DNA of 64,000 nucleotides from Planctomycetota bacterium (GTDB lineage Bacteria; Planctomycetota; Planctomycetia; Planctomycetales; Planctomycetaceae). Within the stretch, counting starts at the first letter, position 1, and each line of letters starts with the position of its first letter. Below the pieces are notes generated by a model. The model was not told the origin of the DNA and ran no database searches. It saw nothing but the letters and a program-made list of their open reading frames with translations. The position numbers were made by a program, and so were the translations under genes. Shown here in pieces: positions 16,181 to 27,749 of the stretch. The DNA is taken from NCBI GenBank assembly GCA_014584345.1, contig JACTNB010000024.1, positions 294,513 to 358,512 on the forward strand. Reading direction: 5' to 3'.

Positions 16181-16767
16181 CGCGACCTCCGCTTCTACAA
16201 CCGTGAATCCGCTTCCCCTGGCGCATGTCCGGCTTGGCAACCGGGACCGTATCCCCATGCGACGAGGCCGAGAATTATTATTTCCGAAGGGAAATGCCCC
16301 TACAGGGCGGTTCAGTTGCCGTGTGCATACCGCATGAGATGGTACGCACAGCGTACCCAACAAAAATTCACAGCCTGAGTGTGCGCCTTGTCTCCGAGTT
16401 AACAGCAAATTTCATACCGTGACAGGCGGATATCGCCCGGGCGGAATTTCGACGTAACTGGCATAATTTTATAGGGTTATGAATGTTGTTCGGCATGCCC
16501 GCCGTTCTGGCCTGTCGATTCCAGGGCTTGGGACTGCCAGAGTGGCAGGTTGTTGCCGACAATTCGGCGTTCACACGCCTGTTGTAGTGGAGCAACGGTG
16601 GCTTGAATTGACGGTGTCATCCGCTCGGGTTTTATTCGCTCGGCTCAGGATTCCGAAGGATGTCTCCTGGCAGGACAAATAAAAAAACCCGACCCCCGTG
16701 GGCAGGGGCCGGGTCGAGCTTCCGCAGGGACGCTCTTCAGGAGGACAGGCAGCAGGACAGGTGGTGA
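16181..16767. other. Intergenic region upstream of the hsp20 cluster, with a perfect palindrome
   Basis: This gap of nearly 590 bp separates the EF-hand gene from the hsp20 genes, both on the minus strand. At 16341-16357 it carries the perfect palindrome GGTACGC-ACA-GCGTACC. Toward 16680 is the terminator of the EF-hand gene. Small open frames here (for example 16479-16682 plus) have no recognisable similarity. Confidence 0.5.
16680..16715 (-). terminator. Intrinsic terminator of the EF-hand protein gene
   Basis: Read on the minus strand, CCCGGCCCC pairs with GGGGTCGGG (nine pairs including one G-U) around a TGCCCACG-type loop, immediately followed by seven T residues. It sits about 50 bases downstream of the EF-hand gene stop. 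This is a textbook Rho-independent terminator. Confidence 0.88.
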
Positions 16768-17541
16768 TCAGTTCGTTTCTGGATTGGCGGGGCGTCCTGG
16801 TCCGCCGGGAGCCGAGTCACGGACCCGCTCCATAATCTGTCGCATTTCGGTCAGGTCGATGAAACCATCCTTGTTGGTGTCCAGGCGATCGAAGCCTTGT
16901 TTCATGCGTTCGGGGGCTTCGTCCAGGCTGATTTTTCCGTCGCCATCCTTGTCGAGTTCCTTCATGCGATCTTCGAGGTTCGCCCCGGGAGCACCAGGTC
17001 GTCCGGGGCCATCGGGACGTCCAGGTCCGCCTTGACGGAAGCGTTCCATCATTTGACGGATTTCTTCCTGATCGATGAAGCCATCCTTGTTGAGATCGAG
17101 GCGGTCGAAGGTTTCACGCATCCGTTCAGGGGCTTCTTCCTTGCTGAGTTTGCCATCGCCGTCCTTGTCCATTTGTGCGAAGAAATCGCCAGGGCCCCGT
17201 CCCTCGCCGTCGCGTGGGCCGCGTTCACCGAAGCGGGGATCACCCTCGCGGCGGGGAGGCATGATTTCTTCCATGGTCAGTTCCCCATCATTGTTTTTAT
17301 CGAGTGCCTTGAGGGCGTTGACGGCATTGGCGAGTTCGGCGGCGGAGATTTTACCATCGCCGTCGGCGTCGAGGGCCAGCATCATGGGGGGGACCATGGG
17401 GGGGCGTCCATCGCGGGAGCCGAAGCCACGGGGGCCACGCCCTTCGGGCCGGTCGCCTCCTCCTTCACGGGGGGGTTGAGCCATCACCATGGAAGTGGCC
17501 AGGGCCATCACTGTGCAGGTGGCTGCAAGACGAATGTTCAT
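16768..17541 (-). CDS. Secreted six-EF-hand calcium-binding protein
   Basis: A 257-residue protein with a signal peptide (MNIRLAATCTVMALATSMVMA). It has six EF-hand loops in three pairs: DADGDGKISAAE, DKNNDGELTMEE, DKDGDGKLSKEE, DLNKDGFIDQEE, DKDGDGKISLDE and DTNKDGFIDLTE. The third and fifth loops, and the fourth and sixth, are near-duplicates, showing internal duplication of a two-EF-hand unit. Between the pairs are Gly/Pro/Arg-rich linkers. Export implies calcium binding outside the cytoplasm. The perfect Shine-Dalgarno AAGGAG precedes the ATG. Family members are abundant in planctomycetes and mostly uncharacterised. Confidence 0.9.
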   Translation of the reverse strand: MNIRLAATCTVMALATSMVMAQPPREGGGDRPEGRGPRGFGSRDGRPPMVPPMMLALDADGDGKISAAELANAVNALKALDKNNDGELTMEEIMPPRREGDPRFGERGPRDGEGRGPGDFFAQMDKDGDGKLSKEEAPERMRETFDRLDLNKDGFIDQEEIRQMMERFRQGGPGRPDGPGRPGAPGANLEDRMKELDKDGDGKISLDEAPERMKQGFDRLDTNKDGFIDLTEMRQIMERVRDSAPGGPGRPANPETN

Positions 17542-17853
17542 TGTGTCTCCTTGGTTTGTTTACGCAGGGGGGAGTTCGAGAGCCCGAACTCCGGATGTGA
17601 TTATGGGATTGGGAAGGGTCTCTTCCGACGATCGAAAGTGGAGCAGGGCAATTGGCCCGGCACTAGAACATTAAACCCGGCGGGAGTCAGGGAGTTTCGC
17701 CTTCGGGAGTGAATTCTCTTAAAAATTCGAGAGATGCGCGTGCGCCAAGGGAATCGCGTGTCCCCTGATTTCAGTACGCGGGGAGCGAGATCGAGCTTCC
17801 CCAAGCGTTTGGTGTGTTGCCGGGAGCCTCTGGATAGATTAAGACAGAGACCT

Positions 17854-18546
17854 GTGGAACAAACAGAACATATAAAGGGGGCCGCGAACGGGACCGAACG
17901 CGGCTTCGAATCCTCAGATCGGGTCGAATACTCCGTGGAAAAAAACGAACGCAAGAAATCAAAGGGATACCCGTCTCCGGGATGGAACCGGGAGCGGGGC
18001 AGGCCGCCGGAGGAATGGGAGATTCTTCTCGCGGGGGACTTCAATGACCAGCATATCGAGTTGCTACGGACCGTAGTGGAATTGCCTCGCAACAGTCGCG
18101 GGACGATCTATTTCGATTCGAATGGGGGGTCGGTATACACTGCACTCTCGCTGATGTCCCTGATACGCCTGCGCGGTTTGCAGGCGACGGGTGTGGTGTT
18201 GGGGGAATGTTCCTCGGCGTCGCTGCTCCCGTTTGCCGCGTGTTGCAGACGGCTGGTGCTGCCGTTTTCCACGCATCTGTTTCACGCGATGAAATGGGAA
18301 AGCGAAGTGAATGTGCGCTTGCACGAAGCCGCCGAGTGGGCGCGTCACTTTCGCGAGATCGAACAGCGTTTCGATGTACTGCTGTCGGAGATGTTCGGAA
18401 TCGATGCGGAGCAGTTGGCTGCATGGACGGAACCCGGGCGGTTTGTGACCGGGGAGGAGCTGGCCCGTGCGGGGATCGCGGAATTGATTTCCCCGTTCGA
18501 GCCTCTCCCGCGGCATCCGCGGCAGGGGAATGTCTCGCAAGTCTGA
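17854..18546 (+). CDS. ClpP/crotonase-fold protease-like protein
   Basis: About 230 residues; the start is uncertain (GTG 17854 used; GTG 17935 or the upstream in-frame region from 17734 are alternatives). From WEILLAGDFNDQHIELLRTVV to the end it resembles ClpP-type serine peptidases: the IYFDSNGGSVYTALSL strand-turn, a serine cluster at GECSSASLLPFAAC (about residue 120) and a His at THLFHAMKWE (about 144). Proteins of this kind can be ClpP paralogues or inactive relatives. The residue arrangement fits a Ser/His pair; the third residue is not obvious. No Clp ATPase gene lies nearby. The N-terminal 80 residues are charged and low-complexity. Confidence 0.6.
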   Translation: MEQTEHIKGAANGTERGFESSDRVEYSVEKNERKKSKGYPSPGWNRERGRPPEEWEILLAGDFNDQHIELLRTVVELPRNSRGTIYFDSNGGSVYTALSLMSLIRLRGLQATGVVLGECSSASLLPFAACCRRLVLPFSTHLFHAMKWESEVNVRLHEAAEWARHFREIEQRFDVLLSEMFGIDAEQLAAWTEPGRFVTGEELARAGIAELISPFEPLPRHPRQGNVSQV

Positions 18547-18884
18547 ACGAGAGCCGTGGAAACAAAGGGCGCTGCGGTTGACCAGAAGCGACAGGAAGTC
18601 CATTGAAGAAAAATTGCTGCCTGCCGAAGTAGCGTTCCCGACGCTGGGTCGCCAAACCTCCGGGGAACAGGAAGCGTGTAAACGGCGGACGGGCCTGTCC
18701 TGATCTTGGATTGCTTTTCCGGCATTTTGCTGGGATACTCTGCCACAAACTCCATCATCACGGTTCCTTCCGTTACCCCCGATTATCAACACCCGAGCCG
18801 TGGTGATTTTTTCATTTCCTTGCATTTTCAAAACAGGCTCCGGGACATCCCGGGCGCAGCCCGAAAAGCAACAGGAGCGAGACC
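18547..18884. other. Intergenic region, nothing recognised
   Basis: About 340 bp between the ClpP-like and TPR genes, both on the plus strand. I see no small gene or strong hairpin. A promoter for the TPR gene is likely here. Confidence 0.35.
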
Positions 18885-19679
18885 ATGAGGCCGCAACGTT
18901 TCCAGGCAAGCCGTGTTGCCGTCAGCCTACTGTATTTTCTGGGCTGGTTGGGGTGTTTGTTTCCGGTCGCGACGGTGGAGGCCGAGGAGCCCGATCCCGA
19001 ACTGGGTCGGAAGCTACGTCAGGCATTGACCGCCGAAAACAGCGCGAAGGCGGTGGAGTTGCTGACGGAGTTGCTGCGTCTGCAACCGGAGAATGCGGGG
19101 GCCTGGTATCGCCGGGGCTGCGAAAACTTTCGCATCGGGAAATTTCGGGAGTCGGTAGAGGATTTCGATCGATTTGTGAAGCTGGAACCAGAAGCGGAGC
19201 AGCGTTTATGGGAGCGCGGGCTGTCGCATTATTATGCCGGGATGTACCGGGAAGGGGCCGCCCAATTCGCGTTGTACCAGACGTATCACGACAACGACGT
19301 GGAAAATTCCGTGTGGCGTTATTTGTGCATGGCGAAGACGGAGGGAATCGAGAAGGCGCGGGAGCAGATGTTGCCGATCAAAAATGATCCGCGGATTCCC
19401 CTGATGGAAGCGTATGCCCTGTTCCAGGGGAAATCGACACCGGAGAAGGTGCTCGAGGTTGCCCGCGCGGGGGATCCGACCGAGGCGGAACTGGCCAGCC
19501 GGATGTTTTATGGTCGGCTGTATCTGGGGTTGTATTACGAAGCCCATGGTCAACCGGAGAAGGCGCGGGAGTATATTACGGCGGCCTGGCGCGAACACGA
19601 TGGTTCGCCCCGCATCAGCCGTTACATGTGGCATGTCGCGCGAGTGCATGCCGGTTTGTACGACAAGCAGCCCGAGTAA
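18885..19679 (+). CDS. Exported TPR-repeat protein
   Basis: A 264-residue protein with a hydrophobic signal segment (VAVSLLYFLGWLGCLFPVA) followed by at least two tetratricopeptide repeats (residues about 45-115: AVELLTELLRLQPENAGAWYRRG and SVEDFDRFVKLEPEAEQRL) and more helical repeat sequence to the end (LGLYYEAHGQPEKAREYI). It is probably a periplasmic scaffold for protein interaction, similar in layout to NlpI-type proteins, but no partner is evident. AGGAG precedes the ATG. It converges with the DUF1501 gene. Confidence 0.78.
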   Translation: MRPQRFQASRVAVSLLYFLGWLGCLFPVATVEAEEPDPELGRKLRQALTAENSAKAVELLTELLRLQPENAGAWYRRGCENFRIGKFRESVEDFDRFVKLEPEAEQRLWERGLSHYYAGMYREGAAQFALYQTYHDNDVENSVWRYLCMAKTEGIEKAREQMLPIKNDPRIPLMEAYALFQGKSTPEKVLEVARAGDPTEAELASRMFYGRLYLGLYYEAHGQPEKAREYITAAWREHDGSPRISRYMWHVARVHAGLYDKQPE

Positions 19680-19712
19680 CATGGCCCATTGCGTGCGTGG
19701 CGTGTCCCGGCC

Positions 19713-21194
19713 TCATGCCAGAATGGGCCGGATAACGCGGGCTTCCTCGACCCCCGTCAGCCGGACATGCAAGCCGCGGAAACGGTAACTGAAGCGGGTG
19801 TGATCGATCCCCAGGCAATGCATCAGCGTGGCGTGCAGATCGCGGAGATGCACGGGGTTTTCGGTGATGTTGTAGGCGAAATCGTCGGTGCTTCCGTACT
19901 CCAGGCCTCCCTGGATTCCGCCTCCGGCCATCCAGCAGGTGAAGCAGCGGCCGTGGTGATCGCGTCCCGCGCCGGGGTCGCCGAACTTTCCCTGCGTGAA
20001 GGAGGTGCGACCGAACTCGGTCACAAACAGCACCAGGGTCTCCTGGAGCAGGCCGCGCTGTTGGAGATCCGCCAGGAGTGCGGCGGTCGGCTGGTCGATA
20101 TCCCGGCACTGGTTCGGTAGTTGCCGGGCCAGGGCAATATGCTGGTCCCAGCCACGATGATATAGCTGCACGAAGCGTACTCCCCGTTCGGTCAATCGGC
20201 GGGCCAGCAGGCAATTGGCGGCGTAACTTCCGGGGCGGCGAACATCCGGTCCGTAGCTAGCCAGGGTTGCTTCGGTTTCCTGCGTTGTATCGGTTAGTTC
20301 CGGGACCGACATCTGCATGCGGAAGGCCATTTCGTAGGCTTGAATGCGTGTGAGGGTTTCGGGGTCGCCCCAGTCGTCGGCACGTTCCTGGTTCAGGCGT
20401 GCCAGATCGTCGAGCATGTCCCGGCGTTGGGTGCGCGAGGTGCCGGGCGGATCGGCCAGATAGAGGACGGGATTGGCACCGGGCCGGAGTCCGACTCCCT
20501 GATGCGACGAGGGCAGAAATCCGCTCCCCCACAAGCGGGAAAAAATCGGCTGTCCGGGATTCTTTCCCGACCCTTGGGAGGTCATGGCGATAAAGGCGGG
20601 CAAGTTGGCGTTTTCGCTGCCGAGACCATATCCGACCCAGGCCCCCATGCTGGGATACCCGGGGAGTTGATTTCCGGTATTCATGAAGGTGACCGCGGGA
20701 TCGTGGTTGATGGCCTCGGTATGAACCGACTTGATCACCGCCAGGTGGTTGGCCACGGTTTGCGTGTAGGGCAACAGGTCGCTGATCCAAGTGCCGCTCG
20801 CGCCACACGGTTTCCCGGGTTTCAGCGGGGGGGTGACGGGATAGGCTGCCTGGCCGGATGTCATGCCGGTCAGGCGTTGATCTCCCTTGATGGAGGGGGG
20901 AATTTCCTTGCCGGCAAATTCGTGGAGTGTCGGTTTGTTATCGAACAGATCCACGTGCGAAGCTCCCCCTGATTGAAACAGGCAGATCACCCGCTTGGCT
21001 CGGGAGGGAAAGTGAGGCAGCGTGGGCAATCCCTCGGACGAATGGGGCGTGGCATCTGCTGCGGGGAGTTGTTCCCCCTTCAACAACAGATTCAAGGCGA
21101 GCGCGCCCAGACTCCCCGCCGTGCCCGTGAGATAACGACGGCGCGACAGGGAATTCAGCTGTTGCCCGAGGCTGGAATGCGTGATCGATGACAT
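19713..21194 (-). CDS. DUF1501 family protein with Tat signal
   Basis: A 493-residue protein. The N-terminal LSRRRYLTGTAGSLGALAL is a twin-arginine signal. It is followed by the DUF1501 body: RVICLFQSGGASHVDLFD, PVTFMNTGNQLPGYPSMGAWVGYGLG, LLARRLTERGVRFVQLYHRGWDQH, and a C-terminal FGRTSFTQGKFGDPGAGRDHH. These proteins belong to the alkaline phosphatase/sulfatase-like superfamily and are exported, but their activity is unknown. It is encoded directly after a PSCyt1/DUF1549/DUF1553 gene, the usual partner in planctomycetes, separated by a 54-bp gap with a perfect hairpin. Confidence 0.9.
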   Translation of the reverse strand: MSSITHSSLGQQLNSLSRRRYLTGTAGSLGALALNLLLKGEQLPAADATPHSSEGLPTLPHFPSRAKRVICLFQSGGASHVDLFDNKPTLHEFAGKEIPPSIKGDQRLTGMTSGQAAYPVTPPLKPGKPCGASGTWISDLLPYTQTVANHLAVIKSVHTEAINHDPAVTFMNTGNQLPGYPSMGAWVGYGLGSENANLPAFIAMTSQGSGKNPGQPIFSRLWGSGFLPSSHQGVGLRPGANPVLYLADPPGTSRTQRRDMLDDLARLNQERADDWGDPETLTRIQAYEMAFRMQMSVPELTDTTQETEATLASYGPDVRRPGSYAANCLLARRLTERGVRFVQLYHRGWDQHIALARQLPNQCRDIDQPTAALLADLQQRGLLQETLVLFVTEFGRTSFTQGKFGDPGAGRDHHGRCFTCWMAGGGIQGGLEYGSTDDFAYNITENPVHLRDLHATLMHCLGIDHTRFSYRFRGLHVRLTGVEEARVIRPILA

Positions 21195-21210
21195 AGAGTG
21201 TATCCTTTGT

Positions 21211-21235
21211 ATACCGGGGCATGGTGCCCCGGTAT
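21211..21235. promoter_or_regulatory. Perfect 11-bp hairpin between the DUF1553 and DUF1501 cistrons
   Basis: ATACCGGGGCA and TGCCCCGGTAT are exact complements around a TGG loop, in the 54-bp gap between the DUF1553-type gene (stop at 21249) and the DUF1501 gene (start at 21194). No U-run follows. It may set the ratio of the two proteins by RNA processing, stability or partial termination. Confidence 0.75.
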
Positions 21236-21248
21236 GTGTGCGCGGTGG

Positions 21249-24392
<3,144 letters not shown>

Positions 24393-24529
24393 AAGGCGGG
24401 AACGGTTTTTTCGTAAACCGTACCCCTCCACTGTACCCAATCCGAACCGATAATCAACATTCGATGCGAAGCCTCGCTCGAAACGGGTTCCGTGCGACAA
24501 GCCGTCGCAGGTTGGGAATTGCGGCGGAA

Positions 24530-25393
24530 TCAATGCTGGTTGTAGCTGAGTTGTCCTCCCCAGCCGAGTTTGCGGTGGAGTGTTTCATAATAGCTGTGAT
24601 GGGGGAAGCGGAGGAGTCGGCAGTTGAAGGGGGCTTGCTGAAAACGGAGCAGGTCGCCATGGCGGAACTCGCGATGGATGTGGCCATCGATGACGGCAAT
24701 GACATCCTCGGCTTCGCGGGGGAGAGTTACCGTATAAATGGCATCCCCGCGATCGACAATGGGCCGGATGGTCAGTGTGTGCGGGCAGATGGGGGTGATC
24801 ACAAACGCGCGCAGATCTTGCCGCAGAATGGGCCCACCGGCAGAGAGACTGTGCGCGGTGGAACCGACGGGCGTGGCGAGGATGAGTCCATCGCCACTGT
24901 ACGTGGTCACGTCTTCGTCGTTGATGCGCAATTGGACATCGAACATGTGGGGCCGGGCACCCACGCAAATCGCTACTTCGTTCAGCCCGATGTGATGTTC
25001 AATTTCGCCATTCGGATGTTCGATCTCGCAGGCGAACATCATCAGTTCGGTAATGTTACAGGCCCCGCAGGCGAGGAGGTCGAGGTTTTGTTGCAGGTCG
25101 GCCAGGGTGAGGTCGGCCAGGAAGCCGAGTCGCCCCAGATTGATGGGCAGGATGGGGATCTGGTGTTCGCCAAAATGGCGGCAGGCCCGCAACAGGGACC
25201 CATCGCCGCCGAGCACGATGGCCATGTCCGCACGCAATTCGACGTGGTCGACGTCCTGACTGAGCGCCACGCCGACGACTTCGAGTTCCGGGCGCGACAT
25301 GAGAAAGGGTTCGAGCCGAGTCCAGGCCTGACGAATATGTTCATGGGGACTGCGTGCCAGGACCACGATGCGAAGCGGTCGGTTTTGTTTCAT
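24530..25393 (-). CDS. nadK: NAD kinase
   Basis: A 287-residue cytoplasmic enzyme that phosphorylates NAD to NADP. The GGDGS motif is at VLGGDGSLLRACRHF. The adenine/ribose segment is IGLNEVAI, and the hallmark TPVGSTAHSLSAGGPI is near residue 185. The C-terminal VDGH-like segment is present (IDGHIHREF). The length is normal. It lies upstream of the DUF1553 gene on the same strand, about 137 bp away, and may or may not share its transcript. Confidence 0.95.
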   Translation of the reverse strand: MKQNRPLRIVVLARSPHEHIRQAWTRLEPFLMSRPELEVVGVALSQDVDHVELRADMAIVLGGDGSLLRACRHFGEHQIPILPINLGRLGFLADLTLADLQQNLDLLACGACNITELMMFACEIEHPNGEIEHHIGLNEVAICVGARPHMFDVQLRINDEDVTTYSGDGLILATPVGSTAHSLSAGGPILRQDLRAFVITPICPHTLTIRPIVDRGDAIYTVTLPREAEDVIAVIDGHIHREFRHGDLLRFQQAPFNCRLLRFPHHSYYETLHRKLGWGGQLSYNQH

Positions 25394-25892
25394 ACGGGGA
25401 TGAACCAGACGAAGGGAGCATGGGAAATGAACGTCCGTTTCGGCGGCAGGGCCCAGACGGTTCAGAGCGCATTATTGCCAGGGAATGGGAGAAAAGTCAT
25501 CCGGCAGAAGGGGAATTCCTGAAAACCAGCCGTACCGGTCGGCCAGCGGTTCAGTCGCACGTGCCGGGGACTCTCCCACGCCTGCGAGCCGGAAACAATC
25601 GGAAATCTGATGTAGTGGAAAAACACTCCCATCAACCATTGTGCCGCAACAACTTACATCAACAGTTGACGAACGCGGCTCGTTTTTCGAGATAAGATTC
25701 GAGTTTTTTTCAATATTTTTTCAAGAACGGGGAGTGGCTTACGAATAGCTGACAGGAACGGACATTCGTCAGGGAAACCATATCGCGGAAATGTCGGCAG
25801 GAGGAATAGGAATGTCGTGTGCCTGGAATGGAAAAACCTGGAAGCACTGTCAACGTATTTATCAGAAAGTCCCTCAGTGGGGAGGACAAGCC
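25394..25892. other. AT-rich divergent promoter region
   Basis: About 500 bp between divergent genes (nadK on minus, coiled-coil protein on plus). The part around 25640-25735 is strongly A/T-rich with runs of T, unlike the rest of the window, and likely contains promoters. I did not find a confident -35/-10 pair or a hairpin. Confidence 0.4.
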
Positions 25893-26687
25893 ATGTTCAA
25901 GAAAATGATACTCGGTGGATTGGTGATGATGGCCGCGGGCACCTTCGTGTTTGGCAGAGGTGCCTTTAGTTACGTCAAAACGGTCGGGCAGGAAATACGC
26001 CAGACGGTGAAAAGCCAGGTTCCATTGGATTTTGAAGTCCGCCGCGCCCAACAAGTGGTGGAAGATCTGGTGCCGGAAATTCGCAAGGCCATGCATGTCA
26101 TTGCGGAGCAGCAAGTGGAAGTGGAAGCCCTCGAACAGGCCGTCTCGCGCAGGGACGTCGGGCTGAAGCAACAAAAAGAGGCGATTCTGGCTCTGCGAGG
26201 AAATCTTGCAGAAGGGGAAACCCAGTTTGTCATCGCCGGGAAATCCTACTCTCAGCAGCAGGTTGAAAAGGATCTGGAAAATCGTTTCCGACGATTCCGC
26301 TTGGCCGAGGAAACCCTGGCTCACGAGCAGCAGATTCTGACGGCGCGCAAGGCGGCCTTGCAGTCGAACGAAGAACAACTGGCCACACTGATTTCGACCA
26401 AACGGGAACTGGAAGCGGAACTGGCACAACTGGATGCCCGCATGCGTGCCGTGCAGGCAGCCGAGGCCGTGACCAAGGGAACTCCCCTCGACGACCGGCC
26501 GCTGAATCGCGCCAAATCGCTGATCGCGGAATTGAACAAGCAACTGGATGTCAAGGAACGTCTGCTGGAAGCAGGTTACCCGGGGGCAGGCATGATCCCC
26601 ATCGAACAGGAAATGAATCCGAAACTGGATATTTCACAGGAAGTGGATAATTACTTTCAGCGGGAACTGGCAGACCAGACGTTGTAA
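25893..26687 (+). CDS. Membrane-anchored coiled-coil protein
   Basis: A 264-residue protein. An N-terminal hydrophobic segment (MILGGLVMMAAGTFVFGRGAF) could be an anchor or signal. The rest is almost entirely charged heptad-type helix (AEQQVEVEALEQAVSRRDV..., LENRFRRFRLAEETLAHEQQ), predicted coiled coil from about residue 45 to 215. GGAGG precedes ATG 25893 by seven bases. It is the first gene of a cluster with an FHA-like protein, a kinase and another membrane protein. PspA-like function is possible but unproven; I do not assign a family. Confidence 0.72.
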   Translation: MFKKMILGGLVMMAAGTFVFGRGAFSYVKTVGQEIRQTVKSQVPLDFEVRRAQQVVEDLVPEIRKAMHVIAEQQVEVEALEQAVSRRDVGLKQQKEAILALRGNLAEGETQFVIAGKSYSQQQVEKDLENRFRRFRLAEETLAHEQQILTARKAALQSNEEQLATLISTKRELEAELAQLDARMRAVQAAEAVTKGTPLDDRPLNRAKSLIAELNKQLDVKERLLEAGYPGAGMIPIEQEMNPKLDISQEVDNYFQRELADQTL

Positions 26688-26710
26688 ACAGGACTGAAGT
26701 TCAAACGGCA

Positions 26711-26734
26711 CAGGCGAGGGAAATACCTCGCCTG
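26711..26734. other. Perfect nine-bp hairpin after the coiled-coil gene
   Basis: CAGGCGAGG and CCTCGCCTG pair exactly around a GAAATA loop, 24 bases after the coiled-coil gene stop. There is no U-run. It may be a processing or weak termination signal separating this gene from the FHA-like gene. Confidence 0.6.
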
Positions 26735-26926
26735 CTTGCCGTTGCCGCGGTAGATAGCGGAGAAAGTCAATCCGTGGAAATTCAGGACGGAAATCATGGT
26801 CGTTCAGTCCCCGTCCCACGTAGAATAACCCGAGAGATCATTTTGCAATCGCGCCTGGTTCCCCGCGGAGTTGACATAGATATCAAGACGCCGGGAGGCG
26901 GGTGTCGGAAATGGCCATCCCCGGGC

Positions 26927-27697
26927 ATGAGTGCCAATGGCGGGGGAACGTGCGTTGGCCGAAGCGCGAGGAACGGGACATCAAACGCCACAACAGGGGG
27001 AGAAACGGGCGTGTTCAGCCGTCAGCAGTCGCCAGTTGCCAGCTACCTGTTGCGCGTGGATCGCGTGGGAAGTTATCGATTGATCCTGTCGGATGTCATT
27101 CGCCTCGGCGGGCCGGGGGCGTCCGGGCGGGCCGATTTGATCCAGATTCTGGGGCCACTCTCGCGCGAGCATGCGGTGCTGCGCCGGGACCGAGGAGTGT
27201 ATCTGCTGTCGCCTGCCCAGGGAGGCATCCGAATACAGGAGGACCAGGAGGTCTGGCCAGGGAGTGAAAATTTACCCGCTTCGACAAACACTCAGGGGAC
27301 GTTACTGGCTGGCGCGACGGTTTGCACACCGGGCAGGCAATACGAAATCACCTCTGGCATAACTTGCCGAATCGAGATGCCTTCCCCCTTGAGCCTGTCC
27401 GCGAAACTGGTGGTGAATCCCGGGGATCGGCTGATGGATCGCGTGGACGGCACAATTCTGATGGATCACCTGCTGATTCTGGGGCCGGGAGAGCAGTCGC
27501 ATGTGGTTTGCCGTCACTGGCAGCGGGCGGGCGCATTGGTTCATCGGGATGGAGAGTTCTGGTTTCGCGCGCCGGTCGGTGTTGGAGTGGAAAATGGTGG
27601 AGGGGAAGAAAAAATTGATCTGCAACTTCCCCTCGGACGTTATGTAGGGAGTGACGAGATCGGCCTGTTTCTGGAGCCGCATGCATCCGGGAGTTGA
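26927..27697 (+). CDS. FHA-like domain protein upstream of the kinase
   Basis: About 256 residues. An FHA-type phosphopeptide-binding core is suggested by YRLILSDVIRLGG... and the S-R-E-H of LGPLSREHAVLRRDRGVYLL, which matches the conserved Ser-x-x-His. The second half repeats a similar arrangement (LLILGPGEQSHVVCRHW), so there may be two FHA-like modules. The start is uncertain; ATG 26927 is chosen because the sequence upstream to 26774 looks non-coding. Next gene is a Ser/Thr kinase 53 bp away, and FHA partners commonly bind kinase-phosphorylated targets, so a signalling pair is likely. Confidence 0.65.
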   Translation: MSANGGGTCVGRSARNGTSNATTGGETGVFSRQQSPVASYLLRVDRVGSYRLILSDVIRLGGPGASGRADLIQILGPLSREHAVLRRDRGVYLLSPAQGGIRIQEDQEVWPGSENLPASTNTQGTLLAGATVCTPGRQYEITSGITCRIEMPSPLSLSAKLVVNPGDRLMDRVDGTILMDHLLILGPGEQSHVVCRHWQRAGALVHRDGEFWFRAPVGVGVENGGGEEKIDLQLPLGRYVGSDEIGLFLEPHASGS

Positions 27698-27749
27698 TCG
27701 AAGACAAAACGGACGGAACAGCGCAGCATTTCCGTTGGGGGCCACATTC

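Noticed and set aside
16479..16682. Short plus-strand open frame between the hsp20 and EF-hand genes
   Set aside because: It runs into the EF-hand gene terminator and has no recognisable similarity.
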